Of a stretch of DNA of 36,565 nt, positions 1 to 8,356 are shown piece by piece. How positions within the stretch are numbered: the first letter of the stretch is position 1; every line of letters begins with the position of its first letter. The notes beneath the pieces are model-generated. The model did not search any database, had not been told where the DNA came from, and worked only from the letters and a program-made list of their open reading frames with translations. The position numbers and the translations under genes are program-made. This stretch comes from Rhizobium sp. ASV20. Lineage in GTDB: Bacteria; Pseudomonadota; Alphaproteobacteria; Rhizobiales; Rhizobiaceae. The DNA is taken from the NCBI RefSeq assembly GCF_016429015.1, contig NZ_JAELTU010000067.1, positions 1-36,565 of the forward strand, read 5' to 3'.

Positions 1-2
1 AT

Positions 3-599
3 TGGGTGCACATGCGCCATCATTCCGGCAACAGCGACCGGCCGGACGAAAAGGGCGATACCATCGACCTGCTGTCGATCTATCGCCACGGTCATGACGG
101 CAAGCCGGAGAACGTTTGGTCCTATACGTTCATGAGCTTCTTCCGCGACAGCCTTGGCGACATTCACAAGGCGATTGCCCGCAATCGCCCGTTCGATGCG
201 GCCTGGGGCCGGTTCGAACTGTTCTTCTTCCTGGCTCTTGCCGCCGCTGCACTTCTTTACGACTGGAAGGCTGTGCTGTTCTTCGTGCCGTTCTACTATC
301 TCGGCAACTGCCTGTCGTCGCTGAACGGCTATTATGAGCATCTGCATGGCGATCCCGACGAGCCGATCGCCTGGGGCGTTTCGAGCCACAAGCCGTTCTA
401 TAACTGGCTCTGGTTCGGCAACGGCTATCATGCCGAACATCACTACCGCCCGCGCACGCACTGGACGAAGCTGCCTTCCCTTCACGAGCAGATCAAGGAA
501 GAGCAGGAGAAGGCCGGCACGCATGTCATCAGCACCTGCCACGCCCTTGGCTTCATGGCCAAGGAGAACCGGCAGTCGGAGCTCTCACATGAAAGCTGA
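3..599 (+). CDS. Fatty acid desaturase family protein, 5' partial
   Basis: Membrane di-iron desaturase or hydroxylase; only the C-terminal part is present because the open frame runs off the left edge. Two histidine boxes are visible: HMRHH at positions 9-23, and HAEHH about 140 residues later. A YYEHLHG segment lies between them, next to hydrophobic stretches (FFFLALAAAALL and the FFVPFYYLG region) that would be membrane segments. The first HxxxH box must lie upstream. The family introduces double bonds or hydroxyls into acyl chains or other lipids; the substrate cannot be read from this fragment. The stop overlaps the next gene by 11 bp, so the two are probably translationally coupled in a lipid-related unit that ends with cfa. 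Confidence 0.85.
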   Translation, partial: WVHMRHHSGNSDRPDEKGDTIDLLSIYRHGHDGKPENVWSYTFMSFFRDSLGDIHKAIARNRPFDAAWGRFELFFFLALAAAALLYDWKAVLFFVPFYYLGNCLSSLNGYYEHLHGDPDEPIAWGVSSHKPFYNWLWFGNGYHAEHHYRPRTHWTKLPSLHEQIKEEQEKAGTHVISTCHALGFMAKENRQSELSHES

Positions 600-1404
600 T
601 GAGTTGAGCTTCCATATGGAGGGCTCAAATGGAAAAGGCATTCTTCTCGTGCATGGGCTGACGGGTGCGCCAGCCGAAATGAAGCTGATTGCCCGTCATC
701 TCAATCGCCGGGGCTATAGTATCTATGCGCCTCTGTTGGCGGGGCATGGCGTGGATGCCAAGACATTGCGCGGAACCCGCTGGGAGGACTGGCTCGAAAG
801 CGTCGTCGAGGCGGCAGCCTTGCTGGCGACGAGGACCCAGGAGGTCTTCGCCGCCGGGATCTGCGTCGGCGGGAAGCTGGCAATGCTTGCCGCCGAGCAG
901 CAGCCGCGCACCATCGCGGCGGCGGCGATCTATTCGCCATGCTTCCGGTATGATGGCTGGGACGTTCCCTTCTACTATCCGCTGCTCTCGTCGCAGATCG
1001 GCTGGCTCTCGCGCGTGCCCTTCCTCGATCGACTGAATTTCAGCGAGACGAACTCGCTCGGGATCAAGGACGAACGGATGCGGCGGCTGATCGAGGGCAT
1101 GGCAAGCGAGGGCGTTCTGGAAAAATTTCCCGGCAAAGGCCTGGTCGAGATGCACCGGCTGGGCAAGACCCTGAAGGGCATCCTGCCGAAGATGCAGACG
1201 CCGACGCTGATCCTGCATGCCGAGGACGACGATCTCGCCAGCCCGAAACACGCCCGCTATATTTCAGATCACATCGGCAGCCCGCATGAGCTGAAGTGGA
1301 TCAAGGACAGCTATCACATGATCCATGTCGACCGACAGCACCGTCAGGTGGCCGATTTTACCGCGGAATTCTTCGAGGCGCGCCATGTCGCAGCCGCTGC
1401 TTAA
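589..1404 (+). CDS. Alpha/beta hydrolase (carboxylesterase/monoacylglycerol-lipase-like) with Cys nucleophile
   Basis: 271-aa alpha/beta hydrolase of the Est30/monoacylglycerol-lipase type. LVHGLTG (residues 20-26) supplies the oxyanion region. The nucleophile elbow reads G-I-C-V-G (90-94), so Cys92 stands where esterases of this type normally have Ser. The acid is probably D213 or D214 (AEDDDLASP) and the His is H243 (SYHMIH). The ATG at 589 is chosen because it gives a normal N terminus and overlaps the desaturase stop by 11 bp; the longer upstream frame is not protein-like. It overlaps the next gene by 20 bp. It may cleave or transfer an acyl ester or thioester made in this unit. A Cys nucleophile is also known in dienelactone hydrolases, but the overall sequence looks more like an esterase. 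Confidence 0.8.
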   Translation: MKADELSFHMEGSNGKGILLVHGLTGAPAEMKLIARHLNRRGYSIYAPLLAGHGVDAKTLRGTRWEDWLESVVEAAALLATRTQEVFAAGICVGGKLAMLAAEQQPRTIAAAAIYSPCFRYDGWDVPFYYPLLSSQIGWLSRVPFLDRLNFSETNSLGIKDERMRRLIEGMASEGVLEKFPGKGLVEMHRLGKTLKGILPKMQTPTLILHAEDDDLASPKHARYISDHIGSPHELKWIKDSYHMIHVDRQHRQVADFTAEFFEARHVAAAA

Positions 1405-2533
1405 GCTCGTGCCCAAACCAGCCGGGAACCCAGTAGCGGAGGCTCATTCCAGCATCCGCTCGATCGGCCGTGAGGCATGGAATACCTGCTTCCAAGGTCA
1501 GGTCGAGGATTATGATTACCTGCTTACCGTCGAGGAAGCGGGCATAGCGGGCTTCGAGTGGCGTTATATCACGGTCGTTGAGGACGGTCGCATCAGCGCC
1601 GCCATGCCGGCCTTCCTTTGCCTTTATGCGCTCGACACGACGCTCGAAGAAGGGGCCGTGCGCCGCGCCGTGCGCCGTGTGCAGCGCCTCTTCCCGAATT
1701 TTATGAAGTTGCGCCTCGCCTGCCTCGGATCGCCCTGCACCGAGACGGGAGCGATCGGTTTTCACCCGGAGGTTCCGCAGGAGCGTCGAGCCGCCCTGCT
1801 TACGGAGCTTGTATCCTTCTTCGAACGCCATGCCGTGACGGAAGGCTGCTCGCTGGTCGGACTGAAGGACATCCCCGAACCGACCTCGGCAGAGTTCGGA
1901 GCTACGCTTTCCACTCGCGGCTATGCCTCGATCGGCGGCCTGCCGACGGCCTGGCTCGACGTCGACTTCAAGACGATCGACGAATATCTTGCCCGGCTTT
2001 CCTCCGGCACCCGTAAGGACATGCGCCGCAAGATGAAGTCTTTCGAGCAGGTCAGGGTGGAGATCAGGACCGAGTTCGGCGAGTTCCTACCGCAGGTTAT
2101 GGCGCTCTATCACGACACGCGCAACCGCAGCGACTGGCAGTTCGAGGAACTCACTTCGGAATATTTTGAAGGGATTCTCGCACGCATGGGCGGACGCTCC
2201 TACTGCGCCTTCTACTTTGTCGAAGACACCCTGCTCGCGGCCAATCTGATTGTGCATGACGATCGCATTGCCATCGACAAGTTCTTCTGCATGGAGGGAG
2301 AGAAGGGGCGGCCCTACAATCTCTATTTCCTCAGCTGGTTCACCAATCTGCGCTATTGTCTGGATCATGGCATAAGCCGGTACCAGAGCGGACAGGCATA
2401 CTACGAAAACAAGGTGCGTCTCGGCAGCAAGCTGACGGCGAATGCGATGTTCTTCCGTCATCGTAATCCTGTGCTTCAGGGACTGCTGCGGCTTGTGTCG
2501 CCTCTGTTCTCGACAGACGAGGCGGATGCGTGA
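1385..2533 (+). CDS. FemAB/GNAT-fold acyltransferase-like protein
   Basis: 382-aa protein resembling the FemAB-like/COG3146-type acyl- or aminoacyl-transferases with tandem GNAT folds. The C-terminal half carries the typical run of strands and helix: FYFVEDTLLAANLIVHDD, then a Y-N-L-Y-F-L-S-W helix, then YQSGQAYYENKVRLGSKL. Family members transfer acyl or aminoacyl groups to amines; the bacterial ceramide synthase of Caulobacter is, as I recall, a relative of this superfamily. Start chosen at 1385 (MSQPLLKL) rather than an in-frame ATG at 1325, which would extend further into the hydrolase. The stop shares one base with the next ATG (TGATG). From context I infer a role in N- or O-acylating a lipid; the substrate is unknown. 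Confidence 0.7.
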   Translation: MSQPLLKLVPKPAGNPVAEAHSSIRSIGREAWNTCFQGQVEDYDYLLTVEEAGIAGFEWRYITVVEDGRISAAMPAFLCLYALDTTLEEGAVRRAVRRVQRLFPNFMKLRLACLGSPCTETGAIGFHPEVPQERRAALLTELVSFFERHAVTEGCSLVGLKDIPEPTSAEFGATLSTRGYASIGGLPTAWLDVDFKTIDEYLARLSSGTRKDMRRKMKSFEQVRVEIRTEFGEFLPQVMALYHDTRNRSDWQFEELTSEYFEGILARMGGRSYCAFYFVEDTLLAANLIVHDDRIAIDKFFCMEGEKGRPYNLYFLSWFTNLRYCLDHGISRYQSGQAYYENKVRLGSKLTANAMFFRHRNPVLQGLLRLVSPLFSTDEADA

Positions 2534-3003
2534 TGGCAATGCGCTTTTCCTGGCTGGCTGTGCCGGTGCTCAACACCCTGTTCCAGTTTTTCATCAAGCT
2601 CGGCGCCGAGCAGATGAACAATGGAAGCGCGGAAAGCTGGCTTTGGCAGGCGCTGTCGTCATACTGGATATTGGCGGCCATCGTCGTCGAGATCGTGACC
2701 TTCTTCATCTGGATGAATGTGCTCGCCGAGCTCGATCTGAGCCGCGCCTTTCCGCTTTCCGGCATCAGCTACGTGCTGATCATCGCCACAGGCTGGTTCA
2801 TTTTCGGTGAAAAGGTGGTGGCGTTGCAGTTGATCGGCAGCGGCTTGATCCTGGCGGGTGTCTGGCTGATTGCCGGCGCCAATGTCGAGCCGAAGGGGGA
2901 CCATGGTGACGCAGAGGATGGCCATGGTGAGACGAAGAGAAACCACAGCGAGTGGGACGCCAAGCGCGATGAACTGCGCACGGGGACTGGCAAGGATAGG
3001 TAA
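2533..3003 (+). CDS. Four-helix EamA/SMR-like membrane transporter subunit
   Basis: 156-aa membrane protein with four predicted helices: SWLAVPVLNTLFQFFIKL, WILAAIVVEIVTFFIWM, then the GISYVLIIATGWFIFGE region, then LQLIGSGLILAGVWLIAG. A hydrophilic tail rich in Asp, Glu, His and Lys follows, about 40 residues long. The size and topology match half-size DMT proteins such as EmrE and the ArnE/ArnF lipid flippase subunits, which act as dimers. The ATG at 2533 overlaps the preceding stop by one base and the stop at 3003 overlaps the cfa ATG by one base, so it should be translated with both neighbours. I infer that it moves a lipid or lipid precursor across the inner membrane; drug efflux is the alternative. 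Confidence 0.75.
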   Translation: MAMRFSWLAVPVLNTLFQFFIKLGAEQMNNGSAESWLWQALSSYWILAAIVVEIVTFFIWMNVLAELDLSRAFPLSGISYVLIIATGWFIFGEKVVALQLIGSGLILAGVWLIAGANVEPKGDHGDAEDGHGETKRNHSEWDAKRDELRTGTGKDR

Positions 3004-4334
3004 TGACCAACGTGCAGCAAGCTGACAATCGCCCGAAGGGTGTTTTCTCCGGCCTTGTCGACTGGTGCGTGAAACGCGCGCTATCGTCCATCGTCACGCG
3101 CGGTGCGCTGACGGTGACGACAGCGAGTGGCCGCGTCATGACTTTCGGTGATGGTACAGGGCAACCCGTTCGCGTCCGTTTCACCGACGACCGGGCCGAA
3201 TGGGTGTTCCTGATCGACGCCGACGGGCGGCTCGGCGAACTCTATATGGATGGCCGGTTCATCGTGGAGCAGGGTACACTCTATGATTTCGTGGCCATGA
3301 TGCTGCGCGAGGCGCAGAATGCCACGCATCCGCTGATCGCCCGCATCATCGACGATGTCAGAACCAGGCTGCGGATCTTCCGTCACCGCAACATGCCGGG
3401 TCGTTCGAAGGCCAATGTCGCCCATCACTACGATCTCAACGGCCAGCTCTACGAACTCTTCCTGGATCCGGACCGGCAATATTCCTGCGCCTATTTCGAA
3501 CATGCCGACCAGTCCCTGGACGACGCACAGATTGCCAAGAAAAGGCATCTTGCCGCCAAGCTTCTGATCGAGCCCAAGCACCGCATTCTCGATATCGGCT
3601 GCGGCTGGGGCGGCTTGGCGCTTCATATGGCGCAACATGCGCCCGGCGGGCAGGTTCTCGGCGTGACGCTTTCCGAGGAGCAGCACGAATATGCCACCAG
3701 GCGCGTCACGGAAAAGGTGGGTGGAACACCGGCGAAGGTTGAGTTCTCGCTCAGGGATTATCGCAGCCTGACGGGCCGTTTCGATCGGATTGTCTCGGTC
3801 GGCATGTTCGAACATGTCGGCCTTGCCTCGTATCGCACCTTCTTCCGCAAATGTGCGGAGCTGCTCGAGGATGACGGCGTGATGGTGCTTCACACCATCG
3901 GATGCTCCGCGACCCCGGGCTTCACGACGCCGTGGCTCGACAAATACATCTTCCCGGGCGGTTATATTCCCGCGCTTTCGGAAATCGTTCCCGAAATCGA
4001 GGCGGCCGGCCTCGCAATCACCGATGTCGAGATATTGCGGCTGCATTATGCGATGACGCTCGAACACTGGCGCGAGCGTTTCATGGCGCGCTGGGACGAG
4101 GTTGCCAAGCTTTATGACGAACGCTTCTGCCGCATGTGGGAGTACTATCTGTCGACGGCGGAAGCTGCGTTTCGCTACGAGGATCTCGTCGTTTTCCAGA
4201 TCCAGATTTCCAAGCGCAACGACATCATTCCGCTGACCCGGAACTATATCGCCGATCACGAGGCGCGTAACGGCTCAAAAATTGATGTTGAAGGTTCTGT
4301 TGAGCGTAAAGCCGATAATGCTCTGGTTGGGTGA
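3003..4334 (+). CDS. cfa: Cyclopropane-fatty-acyl-phospholipid synthase
   Basis: 443-aa SAM-dependent enzyme that adds a methylene bridge to cis double bonds of membrane phospholipid acyl chains. The SAM-binding glycine motif ILDIGCGWGG is at residues 195-204, and FEHVG follows at about 269. The N-terminal lipid-binding domain contains DGRFIVEQGTLYDF. The length is slightly above the roughly 400 of common family members. ATG overlaps the upstream stop by one base. The last 60 bp run antisense through the end of the convergent outer membrane gene. An upstream desaturase in the same unit would supply the double bond that this enzyme uses. Rhizobia often carry several cfa copies; which one this is cannot be told. 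Confidence 0.93.
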   Translation: MTNVQQADNRPKGVFSGLVDWCVKRALSSIVTRGALTVTTASGRVMTFGDGTGQPVRVRFTDDRAEWVFLIDADGRLGELYMDGRFIVEQGTLYDFVAMMLREAQNATHPLIARIIDDVRTRLRIFRHRNMPGRSKANVAHHYDLNGQLYELFLDPDRQYSCAYFEHADQSLDDAQIAKKRHLAAKLLIEPKHRILDIGCGWGGLALHMAQHAPGGQVLGVTLSEEQHEYATRRVTEKVGGTPAKVEFSLRDYRSLTGRFDRIVSVGMFEHVGLASYRTFFRKCAELLEDDGVMVLHTIGCSATPGFTTPWLDKYIFPGGYIPALSEIVPEIEAAGLAITDVEILRLHYAMTLEHWRERFMARWDEVAKLYDERFCRMWEYYLSTAEAAFRYEDLVVFQIQISKRNDIIPLTRNYIADHEARNGSKIDVEGSVERKADNALVG

Positions 4335-5123
4335 GCCGAAGCGCGAGGTAATCGGGCTGTCGGCGGCGTCACCCACCAGACGATTATACTTCTCATAGAC
4401 CTGCACGCTCCACGAAGGCGAGATCGTGTAGGTCGCTGCGACCGTAACACCAACGGATTTCAGGCCGCCGCCAGCGTTGAAGGCGCTGACGCGGCCGCTT
4501 CTTGCGGCCTGTGCCGGAGAGATGCCGAAGTTGCTGCGCATATAGGTGGAATTCGCCAGCGACAGGCGCGGTCCGGCAGACAGCAGCCACTTGTCACCGA
4601 GAGGCTGAAACCAGTCGACCGCCAGATCGCTGACAAGGCCGTCGCCGCCCCAAAGAGACTGGCGTATTTCCGTGCGGAACCGGAGCTGATTGTCCCTTAG
4701 CCAATATTGGGCGAAACCGCCGGCGTCGAAGTCCCAGTGCACCCTACGCTGGCTCTGCAGCTGCAGATTATCGAGATTGAGGCGATCGTCTCTCAAGCCC
4801 ACCACAGGTCCGATTTCGAGGCCGTGGAGATCGAAGAGGCCATAGTCGAAATTGTCGTCCGGAGCGCTGTATTCCGGGGTCTCCCCAAGGCGATGGATAT
4901 CGAAGGATGGCAAGGCGCCAAAACTATAATGCTTCGATCCCTCGTAAGTCGGGCCATACTCCACCGTAGCGCCCAGCGTGACCACCCATGTGTCCGAGAT
5001 TGTTTTTCCGGAGCCTGCGGTCGTAGACGATGCGGGAAGCGCAACGGCAGCCGATGCCGCCATCAGGCTCAATCCGGCCGTCGCCATCAACCGGGCGGCA
5101 AAAGATGTCCCAACACTTAACAC
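4275..5123 (-). CDS. MipA/OmpV family outer membrane protein
   Basis: 282-aa predicted beta-barrel. A signal peptide (MLSVGTSFAARLMATAGLSLM, then Ala-rich to about residue 30) precedes alternating strands. The chain ends in Phe (RTFNINF), the usual outer membrane targeting residue. The pattern YGPTYEGSKHYSFGALPSF near residues 55-75 and a late YEKYNRLVGDAADSP segment are typical of MipA/OmpV proteins. In E. coli MipA is a scaffold linking murein synthase and hydrolase; other family members are less well defined. It converges on cfa with a 60-bp 3' overlap, so both coding ends use the same DNA. It has its own promoter region to the right, not resolved here. Confidence 0.82.
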   Translation of the reverse strand: MLSVGTSFAARLMATAGLSLMAASAAVALPASSTTAGSGKTISDTWVVTLGATVEYGPTYEGSKHYSFGALPSFDIHRLGETPEYSAPDDNFDYGLFDLHGLEIGPVVGLRDDRLNLDNLQLQSQRRVHWDFDAGGFAQYWLRDNQLRFRTEIRQSLWGGDGLVSDLAVDWFQPLGDKWLLSAGPRLSLANSTYMRSNFGISPAQAARSGRVSAFNAGGGLKSVGVTVAATYTISPSWSVQVYEKYNRLVGDAADSPITSRFGSPNQSIIGFTLNRTFNINF

Positions 5124-5735
5124 TCTGACGGTACCCGGTCCTTGATCGCCCTTGCTGCCGTAATAGCACAGCTTGAGGTTCCCAAAATAGAGAAAATTTG
5201 AGAAGCATATTGTAAGTTTGACTTATTAATCGAGCGTCTTGATCCGCCTGTCGAAAGCCGGGAGCAACATCTACCTGATCTCATAGGCCGCCGCCCAGAA
5301 AGGTGAGGCGATTCCGCAAGCCGGGTTTCGCTTTCGCCATTCCCGTGTCCAACCGCTCGAAGGCTTCCTCGATGAGGTTTGGCAGATGTCCGGCGATCTG
5401 CATATGAAAGGCTCGCTGCGGTCCTTGGAGGCGATGAAACTTGACGGCGCTATCGCGTTCGTTTGGCGGCATCCGGACTACTCTCCCCATGAGCAAATGG
5501 CGCCCTGCTGCCGACGGTGATCGCAAAGGGTCAATGTGAGAATAGGGGCGCAATATTTCATGAACCTGAAACCTCGCGACAAACGCGACCCGAATAGCGG
5601 CTTTTTGCGGTTGGATTGCATGAATTCCGTTCCTAGATAGCGATCGTCCTCATTTCCGACAGAACTGCGGGTGACGACAAATAGCTCCGAATATGGAAAC
5701 GGTAACAGCAAGATAGGGCAGGCGGGCGACAGGAT
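5124..5735. other. 612-bp spacer, possible decayed gene
   Basis: No convincing intact gene. The left part should hold the promoter of the MipA-like gene and the right part that of the PAP2 gene. From 5227 to 5520 the plus strand reads like protein with good codon use (for example GEAIPQAGFRFRHS, then QMSGDLHMKGSLRSLEAMK) but has an in-frame TAG at 5284 and no credible start. The opposite strand has an open 90-codon frame (5281-5553) that I do not recognise. A remnant on the plus strand is slightly preferred. Confidence 0.25.
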
Positions 5736-6482
5736 ATGAACGATCAGGGATCTCGCGAGACGGGTATAATTGGACGACTTGGGCGCTACGAACCGTTGCT
5801 GCTCCTGATGTTCGCTGCACTTTCGGGTGGAATCCTGTTGTTCGTCTATTTGACGGGCGAGGTACTTGAGGGAAGTACGAAGGGCTTCGACGAGGCGATA
5901 TTGCTGGCGCTGCGCCAGCCGGGCGATCTGTCCGTTCCGATAGGGCCTGCCTGGCTGACCCATGCCGTCAAGGACATTACGAGCCTCGGTGGAACGACCG
6001 TGCTGGCAATGATGACGGTGCTGGTGACCATCTATCTGCTGCTGGATCGACGCCGTGCGATCGCCATCTTCGTGCTGGTCTCCGTGCTCGGCGGATGGGC
6101 GCTCAGCGCCGTGTTGAAGCTGAGCGTGGCGCGACCGAGACCGGACATCGTACCGCATCTGGTCCAGGTGAACGATCTGAGCTTTCCAAGCGGCCACGCG
6201 ATGGTGTCGGCTGTTACTTATCTGACGCTGGCTGCCCTGATCTCCGGCACGCGCCCCCATCGGTCGACGCGCATCTTCATCATCGCGGTCGGCATTCTGC
6301 TGACCCTGCTGATCGGTATGAGCCGCCTCTATCTCGGGGTGCATTATCCGACCGATGTGCTCGGAGGCTGGTGTGCCGGGGCGACCTGGGCGCTCGCCTG
6401 CTGGATCGTTGCGCGCCGCTTCATATCGCCCTCACGGCGCGCGAATGGCTCGATGCGTACGGATCTGCCGCCATTGGAGTGA
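5736..6482 (+). CDS. PAP2-family phosphatase, integral membrane
   Basis: 248-aa membrane phosphatase of the PAP2/lipid phosphate phosphatase family. All three signature motifs are present: K128 with six residues to R135-P136, PSGH at 151-154, and SR at 196-197 with H203 and D207 (SRLYLGVHYPTD). About six membrane segments are spaced along the chain, with the catalytic loops on the outer face as in undecaprenyl-diphosphate and phosphatidate phosphatases. The substrate could be undecaprenyl diphosphate, phosphatidate or a lipid A phosphate; the sequence does not decide. It stands alone, converging on the DUF1007 gene with a short gap. A purine-rich stretch precedes the ATG. Confidence 0.88.
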   Translation: MNDQGSRETGIIGRLGRYEPLLLLMFAALSGGILLFVYLTGEVLEGSTKGFDEAILLALRQPGDLSVPIGPAWLTHAVKDITSLGGTTVLAMMTVLVTIYLLLDRRRAIAIFVLVSVLGGWALSAVLKLSVARPRPDIVPHLVQVNDLSFPSGHAMVSAVTYLTLAALISGTRPHRSTRIFIIAVGILLTLLIGMSRLYLGVHYPTDVLGGWCAGATWALACWIVARRFISPSRRANGSMRTDLPPLE

Positions 6483-6519
6483 AAGAGGCGTCAGAGCATC
6501 TCAGGGCCGCGGATAGCGG

Positions 6520-7161
6520 TCAGCACTGGACTTCCAGCCGCGTTGCCACCAGCAGCGAATAGTCCGTGCCCTGCGGGTCGCTGAAGAACATGCTGGTCAG
6601 CGCAGCCTGATTTTCCGCCATGACTTCCTTGGGATTGGGTCTGATGACCTTGCGCTTGCAGCGGCCCATATTCGCACCCGAAACGGTCATATCGTTGTCG
6701 GTGGCGAAATCGACGGCCGTGTAGAGCGTCTTGTCGTAAATTCCGAAGATCGTGTTGCCCTTGAGGAAGGTCTTCTGCTCTGGCTTCAGCGAAAAAGTGA
6801 GGATCAGCGAGCCGTCCTTGTAATCGGCCTGGATGGCATCGGGCTTGGCCATCGGCACCGCTTTGCCGTTGCTGGTGACGTTCGTGTAGTAGCCGTATTG
6901 CGCAAGCGAATCCCTGACCGTCTTGCCGACCGCCTTCAATTCGCTTGGCGTGAGCGTCGGGTTGCCGGCCTTGTCGAAATCCATGACCACCGACGAGGAG
7001 AAGACCTCGTCAAAGCTCCAGACGTTGCGAAGCTCGCTGATCGAGCCGTCCGGCGCTGCCACGACCTCGAACTTCGCGTCGATGAAGATATGCGGATGGG
7101 CAAGCACAGGCCCGGGCAGAAGCGACAACATCGCAATCAGCAGGGGCGTCTTTCTTTTCAT
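6520..7161 (-). CDS. DUF1007 family exported protein
   Basis: 213-aa protein with a clear Sec signal peptide (MKRKTPLLIAMLSLLPGPVLA, cleavage before HPH). The mature part begins with HPHIFIDAKFEV, the hallmark of DUF1007 proteins, and has a WSFDEVFSSSVVMDFD block. The family is often encoded next to nickel/cobalt exporters of the RcnA/NicO type and is thought to be a periplasmic partner. No such transporter lies on either side here: the neighbours are PAP2 and tRNA-Gly. The exact function is unknown. Confidence 0.85.
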   Translation of the reverse strand: MKRKTPLLIAMLSLLPGPVLAHPHIFIDAKFEVVAAPDGSISELRNVWSFDEVFSSSVVMDFDKAGNPTLTPSELKAVGKTVRDSLAQYGYYTNVTSNGKAVPMAKPDAIQADYKDGSLILTFSLKPEQKTFLKGNTIFGIYDKTLYTAVDFATDNDMTVSGANMGRCKRKVIRPNPKEVMAENQAALTSMFFSDPQGTDYSLLVATRLEVQC

Positions 7162-7326
7162 GCAAGCAATACCACGTTTCGTCCGTCAGCCTGAGCCGCA
7201 GACCTGAACGTCAATTGAGACTGATTTGAGACCCAGAGAATTTCCGTGGTCGCGGATCGCTCCGATTCGGAGAATGCCGACCATCATAGCATGCCGCAAC
7301 TCCGTTGCAGCAGGCAAAACGACAAA

Positions 7327-7342
7327 AGGCCGTTACCGGCCT
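7327..7342 (-). terminator. Probable terminator of tRNA-Gly
   Basis: A 6-bp stem AGGCCG/CGGCCT with a 4-nt loop. Read on the minus strand the right arm runs into TTTTGTCGTTTTG, a U-rich tail. It lies about 30 bp past the tRNA 3' end. Confidence 0.55.
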
Positions 7343-7370
7343 AGTCGTCAATACTTACTTCTGAGAAAAT

Positions 7371-7445
7371 TGGAGCGGGCGAAGGGATTCGAACCCTCGA
7401 CCCCAACCTTGGCAAGGTTGTGCTCTACCCCTGAGCTACACCCGC
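7371..7445 (-). tRNA. tRNA-Gly(GCC) with encoded CCA
   Basis: A 75-nt cloverleaf on the minus strand. The acceptor stem is GCGGGTG/CGCCCGC, the D arm GCTC/GAGC, the anticodon stem CAACC/GGTTG with loop TTGCCAA (anticodon GCC at 7411-7413), and the T loop TTCGAAT. The CCA end is encoded at 7371-7373 and the discriminator is U. It decodes GGC and GGU. No integrase or attachment-site duplication is visible beside it, so it shows no sign of use as an integration site. Confidence 0.96.
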
Positions 7446-7509
7446 TCATTCCCGTTGCGATCCGGGGTAGTTTGTTGGACCGCTGGGCGTCGTCTTGCGG
7501 CGACGGGCG

Positions 7510-7539
7510 GTATATGGCCTAACCACTTTTCAAATGCAA
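7510..7539 (-). promoter_or_regulatory. Possible promoter for tRNA-Gly
   Basis: On the minus strand TTGCAT (7534-7539) and ATATAC (7510-7515) are separated by 18 bp, about 65 bp before the tRNA start. Moderate match to sigma-70 elements; an inference only. Confidence 0.3.
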
Positions 7540-7688
7540 CAGGGAAATGACGAGATAGCCAAGAAAAATTTCAGCTTTTTTGTCGTGACCTTCTAAAAGC
7601 CCGGAAACGTCGGCCTTTCTCGTCTGAAAGATTGCAATGAAATTATCGGCGACGTATCAGGGGCAGATCATTTATGTCGTGAGATGCC

Positions 7689-8198
7689 ATGACCGAGACA
7701 AGCCCGAAAACACGAGACGATCTTTTCCGATTCCTTGACGGGCTTGGCATTGGCCACAGCACCAAGGATCACGCGCCGGTCTTCACTGTCGCCGAATCGG
7801 TGTCGCTACGCGACGAGATTCCCGGCGGCCACACGAAGAACCTGTTCGTGAAGGACAAGAAGGACAATTTCTTCCTGCTGACTGTCGAAGAGAACGCGAC
7901 TGTCGATCTGAAGACCGTGCACACCCTGATCGGCGCGGCGAGCAAGGTTTCGTTCGGCAAACCGGAAAAGCTGATGGAATATCTCGGTGTCATTCCCGGC
8001 TCGGTGACGGCATTCGGCGCGATCAACGATATCGGCAAGAACGTCACCTTCATTCTCGATGCCGAGCTGATGGCGCATGATATCGTCAATTGCCATCCTC
8101 TATCGAACGACGCGACGACATCGATTGCCAGCGCCGATCTGCTGCGCTTCATGGAGGCGACCGGACATGCGCCGCTAGTCTTGAAAGTAACGGCGTAA
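7689..8198 (+). CDS. Prolyl-tRNA editing-type (YbaK/ProX-like) deacylase
   Basis: 169-aa free-standing editing domain of the YbaK/ProX (PrdX) superfamily. These proteins hydrolyse mischarged Ala- or Cys-tRNA(Pro) and so protect translation fidelity. Diagnostic segments are GGHTKNLFVKDKK (about residues 46-58, with the conserved Lys) and the GVIPGSVTAFG block. The length matches free-standing members. It is monocistronic in appearance, with a spacer of about 240 bp to the tRNA-Gly gene and a weak GAG-type ribosome site before the ATG. Which mischarged tRNA it edits (Ala-type is more usual for this form) is not certain. Confidence 0.85.
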   Translation: MTETSPKTRDDLFRFLDGLGIGHSTKDHAPVFTVAESVSLRDEIPGGHTKNLFVKDKKDNFFLLTVEENATVDLKTVHTLIGAASKVSFGKPEKLMEYLGVIPGSVTAFGAINDIGKNVTFILDAELMAHDIVNCHPLSNDATTSIASADLLRFMEATGHAPLVLKVTA

Positions 8199-8356
8199 GG
8201 TACGATTTTAGCGCTGAGATTATTGCGAGTGGGCTGTTTTCGGATGGTCCCATCGCTTTGACGATTTCATAGAGCGTGCAACTATCCGGACCTGATCGGT
8301 TCGCAGAGGCACATGCTTTTCACAGGATCACGGATGCCGGCAGGCGGGAGACACTT

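Noticed and set aside
7371..7445. tRNA-Gly as an integration site of a mobile element
   Set aside because: No integrase gene and no repeat of the tRNA 3' end is seen on either side.
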